Source: Williamsia sp. CHRR-6
GTDB lineage: Bacteria > Actinomycetota > Actinomycetes > Mycobacteriales > Mycobacteriaceae
Direction: 5' to 3'
Assembly: GCF_018474015.1 (NCBI RefSeq)
Contig: NZ_JAHCSG010000003.1
Coordinates: 124,001 to 188,000, forward strand
DNA: 64,000 nucleotides
Shown here: positions 28,910 through 37,788 of the stretch, in pieces
How the letters are laid out: each line of letters opens with the position of its first letter
Numbering within the stretch: position 1 is the first letter of the stretch
Position numbers and translations under genes: made by a program
The notes under the pieces: model-generated
Seen by the model: the letters and a program-made list of their open reading frames with translations, nothing else
Told to the model about the DNA's origin: nothing
The model's database searches: none

Positions 28910-30202
28910 GTGAACCGCATCCGGCTGACCCGCACGACCGCCTTCTGGTCGGTGGCTGGCACGTCGACCGTCGCGCTGCTCGCCTCGGCCGCGCCGTCTC
29001 CGCTATACCCGGTCTACCAGCGGGTATTCGGATTCTCCGCGCTCACCCTCACCGCCATCTTCGCCGTCTATGTGCTGGCGTTGGTGGGCACGCTGCTCAC
29101 CGTCGGATCGATCTCCGACCAAGTTGGTCGCCGTCCCGTGCTCGCAGTGTCCATCGTGTTGCTGATCGCCAGCATGGCCCTGTTTCTCACCGCCGACGGT
29201 GTCACCTCACTGCTGGCGGCCCGGTTCCTGCAGGGGATCGCCACGGGCGCACTCACCGGCACCATCAGCGCCTACATGGTCGACCTGGCACCCACCCCAC
29301 GTCTGGGCGGACTGGTGAGCACCGCCAGCCCGCCGCTGGGTCTGGCCCTGGGGGGCGTGGTGTCCGGCGCCCTGGTGCAATACGCGCCGCACCCGCGTCA
29401 ACTGATCTTCGTGCTGCTGATCATCACCCTGGCCGCACTGCTCGCACTGGTCTGCGTGCTCGAAGAATCCGCACCGTCACAGGGGTTCTCGTCACGACGG
29501 CACTTCTGGCAGACGGTCGCGCCACGGGCCGCGGTACCAGCCTCGGTCCGGACGGTCTTCTGGGTGGGGCTGCCGATCCTGGCCGCCACCTGGTCGCTGG
29601 CCGGACTGTATCTGTCGCTCGGTTCCTCGGTGGTGGCACGGCTTCTCGGCGTCACCAACCACGCCACCGCAGGTGCGGTGATCGGCGCCTTCTTCGGTGC
29701 CGCCGCGATCTGCGCCACCATTTCGTCGCTGTGCACCCGATCGTCGGACACCGCCGCCGGACTGCGTCGACTGATCGGCTTCAGCGCGCTGGGTGTGGGG
29801 GTGTGTCTCAGCCTGCTCGGCACCGAGACCTCCTCGACCGCTTTGTATCTGGCCGGATCGGTGGTGGCCGGGGCCGGTTTCGGGGTCAGCATGCACCTGG
29901 TGATGTCGGGGCTGGCCGAGACCGCCGATCCCGCCGAACGTGGCCGCGTGTTCGCGGCCGTCTACGCCGTCAGCTACATCGCATTCAGCGTGCCCGCCGT
30001 GGTGGCGGGTTACCTGACCATCCACGTGGGACTCCGCGAGACCACGCTCGGCTATGGCATCTTCGTCATCGCCCTGGTCGCACTCGCGGCAGTCCTCACC
30101 ATCCGACAGAGGATTCGTCTGCATCGAGTTGATCCACTCGCAGCCGCAGACGACGCCTTCTACGCAGGGCTGGCTGCGGGCCCGATCACACCGAGGGTAT
30201 AG
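28910..30202 (+). CDS. MFS transporter, probable drug/efflux exporter
   Basis: 430 residues from a GTG with AGGAGG 4-5 bases upstream. Twelve membrane helices are expected. The MFS motif A variant GSISDQVGRRPVLAVSIVLL lies between helices 2 and 3, and ARFLQGIATGALTGTISAY is the family's helix 4-5 region. Divergent pairing with a TetR regulator suggests an inducible exporter. The substrate is unknown. Confidence 0.88.
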   Translation: MNRIRLTRTTAFWSVAGTSTVALLASAAPSPLYPVYQRVFGFSALTLTAIFAVYVLALVGTLLTVGSISDQVGRRPVLAVSIVLLIASMALFLTADGVTSLLAARFLQGIATGALTGTISAYMVDLAPTPRLGGLVSTASPPLGLALGGVVSGALVQYAPHPRQLIFVLLIITLAALLALVCVLEESAPSQGFSSRRHFWQTVAPRAAVPASVRTVFWVGLPILAATWSLAGLYLSLGSSVVARLLGVTNHATAGAVIGAFFGAAAICATISSLCTRSSDTAAGLRRLIGFSALGVGVCLSLLGTETSSTALYLAGSVVAGAGFGVSMHLVMSGLAETADPAERGRVFAAVYAVSYIAFSVPAVVAGYLTIHVGLRETTLGYGIFVIALVALAAVLTIRQRIRLHRVDPLAAADDAFYAGLAAGPITPRV

Positions 30203-30209
30203 ATGGGTT

Positions 30210-31382
30210 ATGCACATATCACTGAGCGTCGACGAAGCCGCTTTCCGTGACGACATCCGGAAAATCCTGACGACGAAGATTCCCAAGGATCTTCGCGAGC
30301 GATACGCCGCGGGGGCGATGAACTACCCCGACGACCAGATCACCGCCCACAAGATCCTGCATGAGGAGGGTTTGGCCGTCACCAACTGGCCGGTGGAGTG
30401 GGGCGGCAAGGACTGGACCCCCGTGCAACGCCAGATCTTCACCGACCAGCTGGCATTGAACAACGTGCCCGACCCGCTGGCCTTCAACTCCTCGATGGTG
30501 GGCCCGGTGATCGCCGAGTTCGGTTCTCAGGAACTGAAAGAACGCTTCCTGCCGGCCACCGCCGCGCTGGACATCTGGTGGTGCCAGGGATTCTCCGAGC
30601 CCGAGGCCGGCTCCGACCTCGCGTCGCTGAAGACCCGCGCGGTGCGCGACGGCGACCACTACATCGTCAACGGCCAGAAGACCTGGACCACGTTGGCCCA
30701 GTTCGCCGACTGGATCTTCGCCCTTGTGCGCACCGACCCCGACGTCAAGAAGCAGGCCGGTATCGGCTTCTTGCTCATCGACATGAAGTCCGAGGGCATC
30801 AGTCGCCGCGGCATCCAGCTGATCGACGGCAGCTACGAGGTCAACGAGGTCTTCTTCGACAACGTTCGCGTGCCCGTGGAGAACATGGTCGGCGACGAGA
30901 AGAACGGCTGGACCATGGCCAAGTACCTACTGGGCAACGAGCGCAGCGGCGTGGCCCGCACCTCGTGGACCAAGACCGTGGTGGCCCGCGCCAAGGAGAT
31001 CGCCGCAGGCATCCCGACGGTCGACGGCACCCTCTTGGACGACCCGGACTACTCGCGTCGCTTCGTGCAACTCGAAAACGACCTGCTGGCACTGGAACTC
31101 ACCGCGCTGCGATCGGTAGCGGCGTCGCAGGAAGGCAAGCCCAGCCCCGTCTCGTCGGTGCTCAAGCTGCGCGGCAGCCAGCTGCAGCAGGCCGCCACCG
31201 AACTGCTCGCCGACATCGCCGGAACCGACGCCCTGCCCACCGACGCCGGCGACTCGATCGCCTCGCCGGAGTGGGCGCAACGCGCACTGCCCCGCTACCT
31301 CAACACCCGCAAGGTGTCGATCTACGGCGGCTCGTCGGAGGTCCAGCGCGGCATCATCGCATCGTCCATCCTCGGCCTGTAG
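30210..31382 (+). CDS. Acyl-CoA dehydrogenase, subunit 1 of a pair
   Basis: 390 residues from ATG 30210 (MHISLSVDEAAFRDDIRK). It is an FAD-dependent acyl-CoA dehydrogenase: the substrate/FAD loop is WWCQGFSEPEAGSDLASLKTRA and TWTTLAQFADWIF follows. The C terminus has VSIYGGSSEVQRGIIASSIL, typical of the family. It is followed 51 bases later by a second, shorter dehydrogenase gene. In Mycobacteriales such adjacent pairs commonly form alpha2beta2 heterotetramers acting on steroid or other branched acyl-CoAs; that is inference here. Confidence 0.92.
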   Translation: MHISLSVDEAAFRDDIRKILTTKIPKDLRERYAAGAMNYPDDQITAHKILHEEGLAVTNWPVEWGGKDWTPVQRQIFTDQLALNNVPDPLAFNSSMVGPVIAEFGSQELKERFLPATAALDIWWCQGFSEPEAGSDLASLKTRAVRDGDHYIVNGQKTWTTLAQFADWIFALVRTDPDVKKQAGIGFLLIDMKSEGISRRGIQLIDGSYEVNEVFFDNVRVPVENMVGDEKNGWTMAKYLLGNERSGVARTSWTKTVVARAKEIAAGIPTVDGTLLDDPDYSRRFVQLENDLLALELTALRSVAASQEGKPSPVSSVLKLRGSQLQQAATELLADIAGTDALPTDAGDSIASPEWAQRALPRYLNTRKVSIYGGSSEVQRGIIASSILGL

Positions 31383-31433
31383 TTCCTCGGTCGATCTCAC
31401 ACCTGCTTGTGATCTCATAATTGGAGTACCCCA

Positions 31434-32558
31434 ATGGATTTCGAACTGACCGAAGAGCAGACGCTGCTGCGCGACACCGCGCGTGACGTACTGACCAAGG
31501 CCTACGACGTGGAGAAGTTGCGCGACGTGGCCGCCACCGACGACGGCTTCAACCGACAGGTGTGGCAGTCGCTGGCCGAGATCGGGCTGCTGGGCCTGCC
31601 GTTCGCCGAGGCCGACGGCGGCGCCGGGGCCGGCCCGGCGGAGACGTCGGTGGTGATGACCGAGATCGGTCGCGCCCAGGCACCCGAGCCCTACCTCAAC
31701 GCCGTGTTGGCACCCGGCACCGCGATCGCGGCCAGCACCGACGACGCGCTGCGGGCGCAGGTGCTCGGTGCGGTGGCCGAGGGCGACCTGCTGTTGGCCT
31801 ACGCCCACCACGAGCCCGGCGACCGGTGGCCGCGGGCGGCCATCGCCGCCACCGCAACGGTTTCCGGCGACGGTCACACCATCACCGGCGTCAAGAACCC
31901 GGTGCTGGCGGGCAACACTGCAGACAAGTTCGTGGTCACCGCCCGCCTCGACGGGGCACCGGCGCTGTTCCTCGTCGACGCCGACGCCGCCGGTCTCACC
32001 CGGACTCCGTATCGCACCAACGATCGTCGTCGCGGCGCACAGCTGGCGCTGGACGCCACCCCGGCCCGGCTGATCCCGGTCGCCGACGCCGAGCAGGTCA
32101 TCGCCCACGTGGAAGCTGTCACCCAGGTGGCGCTGTGCGCCGAGGCCGTGGGTGCGCTGGAGACAGCATTGGCGCAGACCACCGATTACCTCAAGCAGCG
32201 CAAGCAGTTCGGGGTGCCGCTCAAGACCTTCCAGACGCTGACCCATCGCGCCGCCGACATGTACGTGGAGGTGGAGTTGGCTCGCAGCCTCAGCCTGTAC
32301 GCCACGTTGCGCTTGGCCGAGGGCGCCGCCGACGCGGCCACCCTGTCGCAGGCCAAGGTGCAGATCGCGCAGTCGTCGCGGCTGGTGGGTCAGGAAGCCA
32401 TCCAGTTGCACGGCGGGATCGGCCTGACCGCCGAGTACCCGGTGGGTCACGTGGTGAGCCGCCTGTCGGCCATCTCCAAGACCCTGGGCGGCGCCGACGA
32501 ACATCTGCGGTCGTTGACCAAGTCGGTGGCCGATCACGACATGCTCACCCTGATCTGA
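31434..32558 (+). CDS. Acyl-CoA dehydrogenase, subunit 2 of a pair
   Basis: 374 residues starting MDFELTEEQTLLRDTARDVL. The middle beta domain is degenerate (GVKNPVLAGNTADKFVVTARL), lacking the strong substrate loop of its neighbour, while the C-terminal helical domain is well kept (LKQRKQFGVPLKTFQTLTHR and QEAIQLHGGIGLTAEYPVGH). One intact and one degenerate subunit is what heteromeric acyl-CoA dehydrogenases of actinobacteria look like. It ends at a long inverted repeat, so the pair is probably a two-gene operon. Confidence 0.9.
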   Translation: MDFELTEEQTLLRDTARDVLTKAYDVEKLRDVAATDDGFNRQVWQSLAEIGLLGLPFAEADGGAGAGPAETSVVMTEIGRAQAPEPYLNAVLAPGTAIAASTDDALRAQVLGAVAEGDLLLAYAHHEPGDRWPRAAIAATATVSGDGHTITGVKNPVLAGNTADKFVVTARLDGAPALFLVDADAAGLTRTPYRTNDRRRGAQLALDATPARLIPVADAEQVIAHVEAVTQVALCAEAVGALETALAQTTDYLKQRKQFGVPLKTFQTLTHRAADMYVEVELARSLSLYATLRLAEGAADAATLSQAKVQIAQSSRLVGQEAIQLHGGIGLTAEYPVGHVVSRLSAISKTLGGADEHLRSLTKSVADHDMLTLI

Positions 32559-32571
32559 CCCACACCCACCC

Positions 32572-32643
32572 CGTTCGCGCTCCACTTGTTGACTTGCGCT
32601 CCAGGTATGTCTGGAGCAAACGGCAAAAGGTGGAGCGCGAACG
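32572..32643 (+). terminator. 33-bp imperfect inverted repeat after the dehydrogenase pair
   Basis: Arms 32572-32604 and 32611-32643 flank the loop GTATGT. The outer 14 bases (CGTTCGCGCTCCAC) and the inner CTCCAG pair perfectly, while the middle is mismatched. It is much longer than a standard terminator and lies between two plus-strand genes, ending 17 bases before the SRPBCC start. It is probably a terminator or RNA-stability structure, possibly a mobile repeat remnant. Confidence 0.7.
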
Positions 32644-32660
32644 TGTGTCATGCTGACCGC

Positions 32661-33122
32661 ATGGCTACTCCCCTGCTGGAAGCATCGACCGACATCAACG
32701 CCGGCCCCGCCCAGGTGTGGGCGATCATCTCCGACCTCAAGCGGATGGGCGAGTGGAGCCCCCAGTGCCGCAAGGTGATCGTGGTGGGCGGCGAGGTGAA
32801 ACAGGGTGCTCGCACCATCAACGTCAACCGACGTGGACTGCTCACTTGGCCCACCACGGCCACGGTGGTCACGTTTGCCCCCGAGAAGGCAATAGCGTTC
32901 CGCATCACCGAGAACCGCACGGTGTGGAGCTACGAGATCACCCCGACCCCCACCGGCGTGCGTCTGACCGAACGCCGCGAGGCCGCCGGGGGCAAGACCA
33001 CCGCACTGTCGTCGTTCCTGGTGTCAAAAGCGCTCGGCGGCAACGACTCCTTCGAGGCAGAACTCCAGGAGGGCATGCGCGAGACGCTGGTCAAGATCAA
33101 GGCCGCCGCCGAGAAGAGCTGA
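32661..33122 (+). CDS. SRPBCC (START-like) family protein
   Basis: 153 residues from ATG 32661; the longer reading to 32586 would start inside the inverted repeat. The start LLEASTDINAGPAQVWAIIS, followed by DLKRMGEWSPQCR, is the helix-grip fold signature of the polyketide cyclase/dehydrase-like SRPBCC superfamily, which binds hydrophobic ligands. No catalytic residues can be assigned. It is monocistronic and converges with a small gene. Confidence 0.85.
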   Translation: MATPLLEASTDINAGPAQVWAIISDLKRMGEWSPQCRKVIVVGGEVKQGARTINVNRRGLLTWPTTATVVTFAPEKAIAFRITENRTVWSYEITPTPTGVRLTERREAAGGKTTALSSFLVSKALGGNDSFEAELQEGMRETLVKIKAAAEKS

Positions 33123-33160
33123 CCGCTGCGCTCCCCCACCGACTCGCGCTGGCGGGGGCG

Positions 33161-33367
33161 TCACTCGGCCAGCTTGGCCACCGCCTGAGCCCACAGAAAG
33201 TACTTGTTGGTGCCCAGGTCCTTGACCGTCGTGATGTTGAAAGTCTCCTTGAGCAGCTCCGCATGACGTGGGCTCAGTCCCTGCAACGCGTCCACCGGCG
33301 CACCGGCCAGCTCGTCGATCGGCTTGTCCTCGAATGCCTTGTCGAACTTGTCCTTGAATCCGGCCAT
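33161..33367 (-). CDS. Small helical protein, function unknown
   Basis: 68 residues from the ATG at MAGFKDKFDKAFEDKP, which has GGGAG 8 bases upstream. The C-terminal half, LQGLSPRHAELLKETFNITT followed by VKDLGTNKYFLWAQAV, resembles a single helix-hairpin-helix-like repeat as found in small actinobacterial hypothetical proteins. It has no signal peptide. It converges with the SRPBCC gene. Confidence 0.7.
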   Translation of the reverse strand: MAGFKDKFDKAFEDKPIDELAGAPVDALQGLSPRHAELLKETFNITTVKDLGTNKYFLWAQAVAKLAE

Positions 33368-33482
33368 CTGACACTCCCTCGTCCCTGTCCGCCCCCAACA
33401 GGCCGACACGTGCGAATCACCTTACGAGCGAATATCGGGGGGACGCCGGGGTTCTGGTGAACTCGCGGCGACAACCAGTCCA

Positions 33483-34289
33483 TCATGCGCTGGTCATCAA
33501 CCGATCCATCAACGCAGGCAGGTCGACGATGGAGTCGATGATGTGATCGGGGACGGGCGCGAACTCGTCGGATTCCAACGCCGCCAACGTTTCGGTGCGA
33601 AACTTGCCGGTACGCACCAAGACTCCGACCAACGCCGAGGCCTGCGCACCCAACACGTCGCTGTGCAGGTCATCGCCGACCATCACCACCGATGTCGGAT
33701 CGAGGCCCAGCATGTCGACCGCCGCCCGAAACCCCCACGGCGACGGCTTGCCGATGGCCCGGATCGTGCGTCCCGCAGCCTTTTCCAGACCCTCCAGGTA
33801 CACGCCGGTGTCGATGCGGATGCCCTCGGTCGTCGACCACGTCATGGACCGATGCATCGCGATCACCGGCACCCCGGCCACCATCAGCTCGAACACCCGC
33901 GACAACGCGTCATGGGAGAACTCCGGCCCGGCCCCGCCGAGCACCACCACGTCAGGCGTCACCCGCGCATCGGTGACCACCTCCACCCCCGACATGTCCT
34001 CGACGACCGGGCCACGGTTGAGCACCCACACCGTCGCGCCGGGATGTTGCGCGCGCAAGTACTCGGCCGTGAGCCGGGCCGCCGAGAAGATCTCGTCCGG
34101 CGCCACCGCGAACCCCAGCTCGGTGAGCACCTCGGCCAACTGCGTACGCGACTTGGAGGTGGTGTTGGTGAGGAACATCCGCGGGATGGCCCGTTGCGCC
34201 AACTGCTCGACAGCCTGCACCGCACCGGGGATGGGACGCCACGAGGTGACCAGCACCCCGTCGATGTCCAGCAGCAACCCCGAAACCAT
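33483..34289 (-). CDS. HAD family IIA hydrolase (NagD-like phosphatase)
   Basis: 268 residues from ATG 34289 (MVSGLLLDIDGVLVTSWRPI). A longer reading to 34583 overlaps the divergent peptidase gene and is rejected. The HAD motifs are DIDGVL (nucleophile Asp near residue 8), FLTNTTSKS (motif II) and GDDLHSDVLGA (motif IV), with motif III Lys in GKPSPWGF. The IIA cap domain fits NagD/LHPP-type phosphatases. The natural substrate is unknown. Confidence 0.88.
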   Translation of the reverse strand: MVSGLLLDIDGVLVTSWRPIPGAVQAVEQLAQRAIPRMFLTNTTSKSRTQLAEVLTELGFAVAPDEIFSAARLTAEYLRAQHPGATVWVLNRGPVVEDMSGVEVVTDARVTPDVVVLGGAGPEFSHDALSRVFELMVAGVPVIAMHRSMTWSTTEGIRIDTGVYLEGLEKAAGRTIRAIGKPSPWGFRAAVDMLGLDPTSVVMVGDDLHSDVLGAQASALVGVLVRTGKFRTETLAALESDEFAPVPDHIIDSIVDLPALMDRLMTSA

Positions 34290-34335
34290 AATCACCGAAT
34301 CTAGTCGGTTCGCCCAGCTCTGGCATGCTGGCGAC

Positions 34336-35691
34336 ATGGCCGCTCCAACGACACTCCCCGCCCGCGTCACCGCCCTGATGGACCGCGCCCGCACCGACCT
34401 GACCGCCGCGGTGGCCTTCGCCTCGGTGCAGGAGGACCCTGCCCGCGCCGAGGCGAGCCGTGCATCGGCCGACTGGGTGGCCGACCGGTTGCACGAGTTG
34501 CACCTGCAGCCACAGACCATCACCACCTCCGACGGCAGCCACTCCGTCATCGGCCACCGCCCCGGCCCACCCGGATCACCCACCGTGCTGCTCTACAGCC
34601 ACCACGACGTTCAGCCCGCAGGTGAGCAGACCCAGTGGCACTCAGATCCGTTCACCCTCACCGAACGTGACGGCCGCTGGTATGGGCGCGGCGCCGCCGA
34701 CTGCAAGGGCAACCTGGTGGCCCACCTCACGGCACTGCGAGCCATCGGATTCGAGTCACCTGACACCGAGATCGGTTGCGGCGTAAGGGTGGTCATCGAG
34801 GGGTCCGAGGAAAGTGGCGGGCAGGGCCTAGACGACCTGACCCGCGAGCGTCCCGAACTCTTCACTGCCGACATGATCCTCATCGGCGACACCGGCAACG
34901 TGGCCGTCGGGCGCCCCACCCTGACCACCAGCCTGCGCGGGGTGGCAAATGTGAAGATCACCGTCTCCACCCTGGCCTCGGGTGTGCACTCCGGGCAGTT
35001 CGGCGGCGCCGCCCCCGACGCGTTGGCGGCCCTGATCGCGGCGCTGGCCACGCTGCGCGACGCGGCGGGCAACACCACCGTCGACGGACTCGACACCGAC
35101 CAGACCTGGGCCGGCGCACCCTATGATCCGGCCGTGTTTGCCTCGGACGCAACGGTTCTCGACGGAGTACAGGTGATCGGGTCAGGGACCCCCGCCGACA
35201 TGGTGTGGGCCCGACCGGCAGTGACCGTGATCGCGTTGGACGCCCCGCGCAGCGACTCGGCCGCCGCAGCCGTGACACCACAGGCCAGCGCGGTGTTGAA
35301 CCTGCGCGTGCCGCCCGGGATGGACCCGACCAACGCGCGCGACGCGCTCGCGGCGCACCTGCGTCGCGCGGTGCCGTGGGGCGCGCACGTCGACATCCAA
35401 CCCGAGGCCACCGGCGCGCCGTTCTTCGCCGACACCACCGGCCCCGGCTACCGCAGCCTGACCGCCGCCCTGCACCAGGCCTACGGCACCGAGGTGGTCC
35501 ACTCCGGGCAGGGCGGCTCCATCCCGCTGTGCACCGTGTTGCAAGAACTCAACCCGCAGGCCGAGATCGCGCTGCTGGGCGTGGAGGAGCCGCGGTGCCG
35601 TATCCATGCCCCCGACGAGAGCGTCGACCCGGCCGAGCTGGAACGTACGGCACTGGCCGAGGCGTTGTTCCTCAGCGATTTCGGCCGATGA
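34336..35691 (+). CDS. M20 family metallopeptidase (dipeptidase)
   Basis: 451 residues from ATG 34336; upstream in-frame codons belong to the opposite-strand HAD gene. Metal and catalytic motifs of the M20 family are visible: LLYSHHDVQPAG, GRGAADCKGNLVAHLTAL, EGSEESGGQGL, and the later VHSGQGGSIP. The lid domain inserts near VHSGQFGGAAPDALAAL. It probably hydrolyses dipeptides or acyl-amino acids in the cytoplasm. Its stop overlaps the moeA start (ATGA). Confidence 0.9.
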   Translation: MAAPTTLPARVTALMDRARTDLTAAVAFASVQEDPARAEASRASADWVADRLHELHLQPQTITTSDGSHSVIGHRPGPPGSPTVLLYSHHDVQPAGEQTQWHSDPFTLTERDGRWYGRGAADCKGNLVAHLTALRAIGFESPDTEIGCGVRVVIEGSEESGGQGLDDLTRERPELFTADMILIGDTGNVAVGRPTLTTSLRGVANVKITVSTLASGVHSGQFGGAAPDALAALIAALATLRDAAGNTTVDGLDTDQTWAGAPYDPAVFASDATVLDGVQVIGSGTPADMVWARPAVTVIALDAPRSDSAAAAVTPQASAVLNLRVPPGMDPTNARDALAAHLRRAVPWGAHVDIQPEATGAPFFADTTGPGYRSLTAALHQAYGTEVVHSGQGGSIPLCTVLQELNPQAEIALLGVEEPRCRIHAPDESVDPAELERTALAEALFLSDFGR

Positions 35692-37004
35692 GCGCCCACC
35701 GACACACCCACGCCGGTCCCGGTTTTCGGTCGGTCGACGACCACATCGCCACCGTCGCAGCATTGTTCGGTCCGCCGCGAGTGATAACGGTCCCGATCGC
35801 TGATGCGCTGGGTCGCGCCCTGGCCATCGATGTCATTGCTGCCGTTGCGCTTCCGGGTTTCGACAACTCGGCCATGGATGGCTACGCGGTGCGATCGGTC
35901 GACGTGGTGCAGGCAACCGCGGCCACGTCGGTGAGACTGCCTGTGGCCCAAGACATCCCGGCGGGCCGCACCGATGTGCTGACCCTGCTGCCCGGCACCG
36001 CGCACCGCATCATGACCGGCGCGCCGCTGCCCCTTGGCGCCGACGCGGTGGTCCCGGTGGAGGCCACCGACGCGGGCACCGACACCGTGACGATCAGGGA
36101 ATCGGTTCCGGCCGGGGCCAGTGTGCGCCGGGCCGGATCAGACATCGAGGTCGGCGAGCCGGCTCTGCCCGCAGGCACCGTGGTGACCCCACCGGCCATC
36201 GGACTGCTGGCCGCTCTCGGTCACGCACAGGTGGAGGTGATCGCGCCGCTGCACGCGGTGGTGCTCTCCACCGGCTCCGAACTGGTGGCCCCGGGACAAC
36301 CGTTGGCGCACGGGCAGATCCACGAATCCAACGGCGCCATGCTGTGCGCGGCGCTGCAGTCGGCCGGCGCGATGGCCAGCCTGGTGCATTTCGTGCCCGA
36401 CGACGTCGAGCAGTTCCGTACGCGACTGGACGCGATCATCGACGGCCACGCCGCGAGCACCCCCGTCGACCTGATCATCACCTCCGGCGGGGTGAGTGCC
36501 GGCGCCTACGAGGTGGTCAAGGACGCCCTGACCGGACACGGCGTGGACTTCGTGAAGGTGGCCATGCAGCCGGGCAAACCGCAGGGAAGCGGCCACTACA
36601 CCACCGTGTCGGGAACATCGCTGCCCATCGTCACGCTGCCGGGTAACCCGGTGAGCGCGCAGGTGTCGTTCGAGGTCTTCGTGCGCGGCCCGCTGCGCGC
36701 GACGATGGGTCTGCCGGCGCGGCGTCGGCGCACCCTCGCGACACTCACCGACGCACTGCACTCGCCCGCAGGCACTCGGCAGTTCCGCCGTGGGGTCCTT
36801 CGCGCCGGCCCCGCGAACCCGGGCCGCCCCGGCCAGCACAGCGACCCCGACAACCACACCGCCACCGTGGTGCCCATCGGACCGCCGTCCTCGCATCACC
36901 TGCGGTATCTGGCCTCGTCGAACGCCTTGATCGACATCCCGGCCGACGTCGTCGACCTTGCCGCAGGCGACGAGGTCGAGGTCATCGTGCTCGACCAACC
37001 CTGA
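35688..37004 (+). CDS. moeA: Molybdopterin molybdenumtransferase MoeA
   Basis: 438 residues from ATG 35688. MoeA inserts molybdate into adenylated molybdopterin in molybdenum cofactor synthesis. The motifs ALPGFDNSAMDGYAVRS, HRIMTGAPLPLGADAVVP, VLSTGSEL, TSGGVSAGAYEVVKDAL and LPGNPVSAQVSFEVFVRG cover domains I to IV in order. It corresponds by position to M. tuberculosis moeA2, which sits beside psd and pssA as here. Confidence 0.95.
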   Translation: MSAHRHTHAGPGFRSVDDHIATVAALFGPPRVITVPIADALGRALAIDVIAAVALPGFDNSAMDGYAVRSVDVVQATAATSVRLPVAQDIPAGRTDVLTLLPGTAHRIMTGAPLPLGADAVVPVEATDAGTDTVTIRESVPAGASVRRAGSDIEVGEPALPAGTVVTPPAIGLLAALGHAQVEVIAPLHAVVLSTGSELVAPGQPLAHGQIHESNGAMLCAALQSAGAMASLVHFVPDDVEQFRTRLDAIIDGHAASTPVDLIITSGGVSAGAYEVVKDALTGHGVDFVKVAMQPGKPQGSGHYTTVSGTSLPIVTLPGNPVSAQVSFEVFVRGPLRATMGLPARRRRTLATLTDALHSPAGTRQFRRGVLRAGPANPGRPGQHSDPDNHTATVVPIGPPSSHHLRYLASSNALIDIPADVVDLAAGDEVEVIVLDQP

Positions 37005-37065
37005 ACCCACTATCCTGGGCGCTGCGGCGACCGCGCCGCGCGGACGGGGTGGAGAGGCAGATCAC

Positions 37066-37788
37066 GTGGCGAGACGGCCCAGTACCGGCGAGGACGGGGT
37101 GGTGACCGAGGCCAGCGGTCTCGCGCACCTGGTCGACCTGATCAAACACACGGTGCCGCCCATCCACCCGGCCGGCATCCCGTTCGTGGCCGGACCGGCG
37201 GTGGTGGCCCTCGTGGCCGGACGTCGGCGCTGGATCCGCACCCCGGCGCTGCTGGTGGCCGCCGCCTCGGCCACCTTCTTCCGGCACCCCACGCGTGTAC
37301 CCCCGGTGGCCACCGGCGTGGTGGTCGCGGCCGCCGACGGTGAGATAGCCCTGGTCGACACCGCAGTACCGCCGACCGATCTCGGTCTCGGCGACGCACC
37401 GCTGCCGCGCGTCTCCACCTTCCTGTCGGTGTTCGACGTCCACGTGCAGCGGGCGCCGGTGACCGGTCACGTCGAGTCGGTGGTCCACACTCCCGGCGCC
37501 TTCCTCTCCGCCGACCTCCCCGAGGCCAGCAGCCGTAACGAGCGCACCAGCATGCGGCTGCGCACCACGAACGACCAGCAGGTGGGCGTCGTGCAGATCG
37601 CCGGCCTCATCGCGCGACGCATCGTGTGCGACGCCGCGGTCGGCGACACGCTCACCGTCGGTGAGACCTACGGTCTGATCCGCTTCGGCTCACGGGTCGA
37701 CATCTATCTGCCCGCCGGCAGCATCCCGGCGGTGGCGGTCGGTCAGCGCGCGGTGGGCGCCGAGACCATCCTGGCCACCCTGCCGTGA
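37066..37788 (+). CDS. psd: Phosphatidylserine decarboxylase (proenzyme)
   Basis: 240 residues from the GTG at VARRPSTGEDG. It converts phosphatidylserine to phosphatidylethanolamine. The short length fits the actinobacterial/archaeal type. The self-cleavage site is IRFGSRVDIYLP, with cleavage between G208 and S209 to make the pyruvoyl group. The N-terminal membrane-binding segment (IPFVAGPAVVALVAG) is present. Its stop overlaps the pssA start (GTGA), so the two steps of phosphatidylethanolamine synthesis are coupled. Confidence 0.94.
   Translation: MARRPSTGEDGVVTEASGLAHLVDLIKHTVPPIHPAGIPFVAGPAVVALVAGRRRWIRTPALLVAAASATFFRHPTRVPPVATGVVVAAADGEIALVDTAVPPTDLGLGDAPLPRVSTFLSVFDVHVQRAPVTGHVESVVHTPGAFLSADLPEASSRNERTSMRLRTTNDQQVGVVQIAGLIARRIVCDAAVGDTLTVGETYGLIRFGSRVDIYLPAGSIPAVAVGQRAVGAETILATLP

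Noticed and set aside
30927-32651. A 574-codon minus-strand reading antisense to the dehydrogenase pair
   Set aside because: It has the His/Gln/Arg/Gly-rich composition of antisense codons and no recognisable domain.
33123-33160. Possible hairpin between the SRPBCC gene and the small helical gene
   Set aside because: C-rich and G-rich tracts can pair, but the match is irregular and the gap is only 38 bases.
33595-34335. N-terminal extension of the M20 peptidase by about 247 codons
   Set aside because: It overlaps the opposite-strand HAD gene, and the domain begins at ATG 34336.
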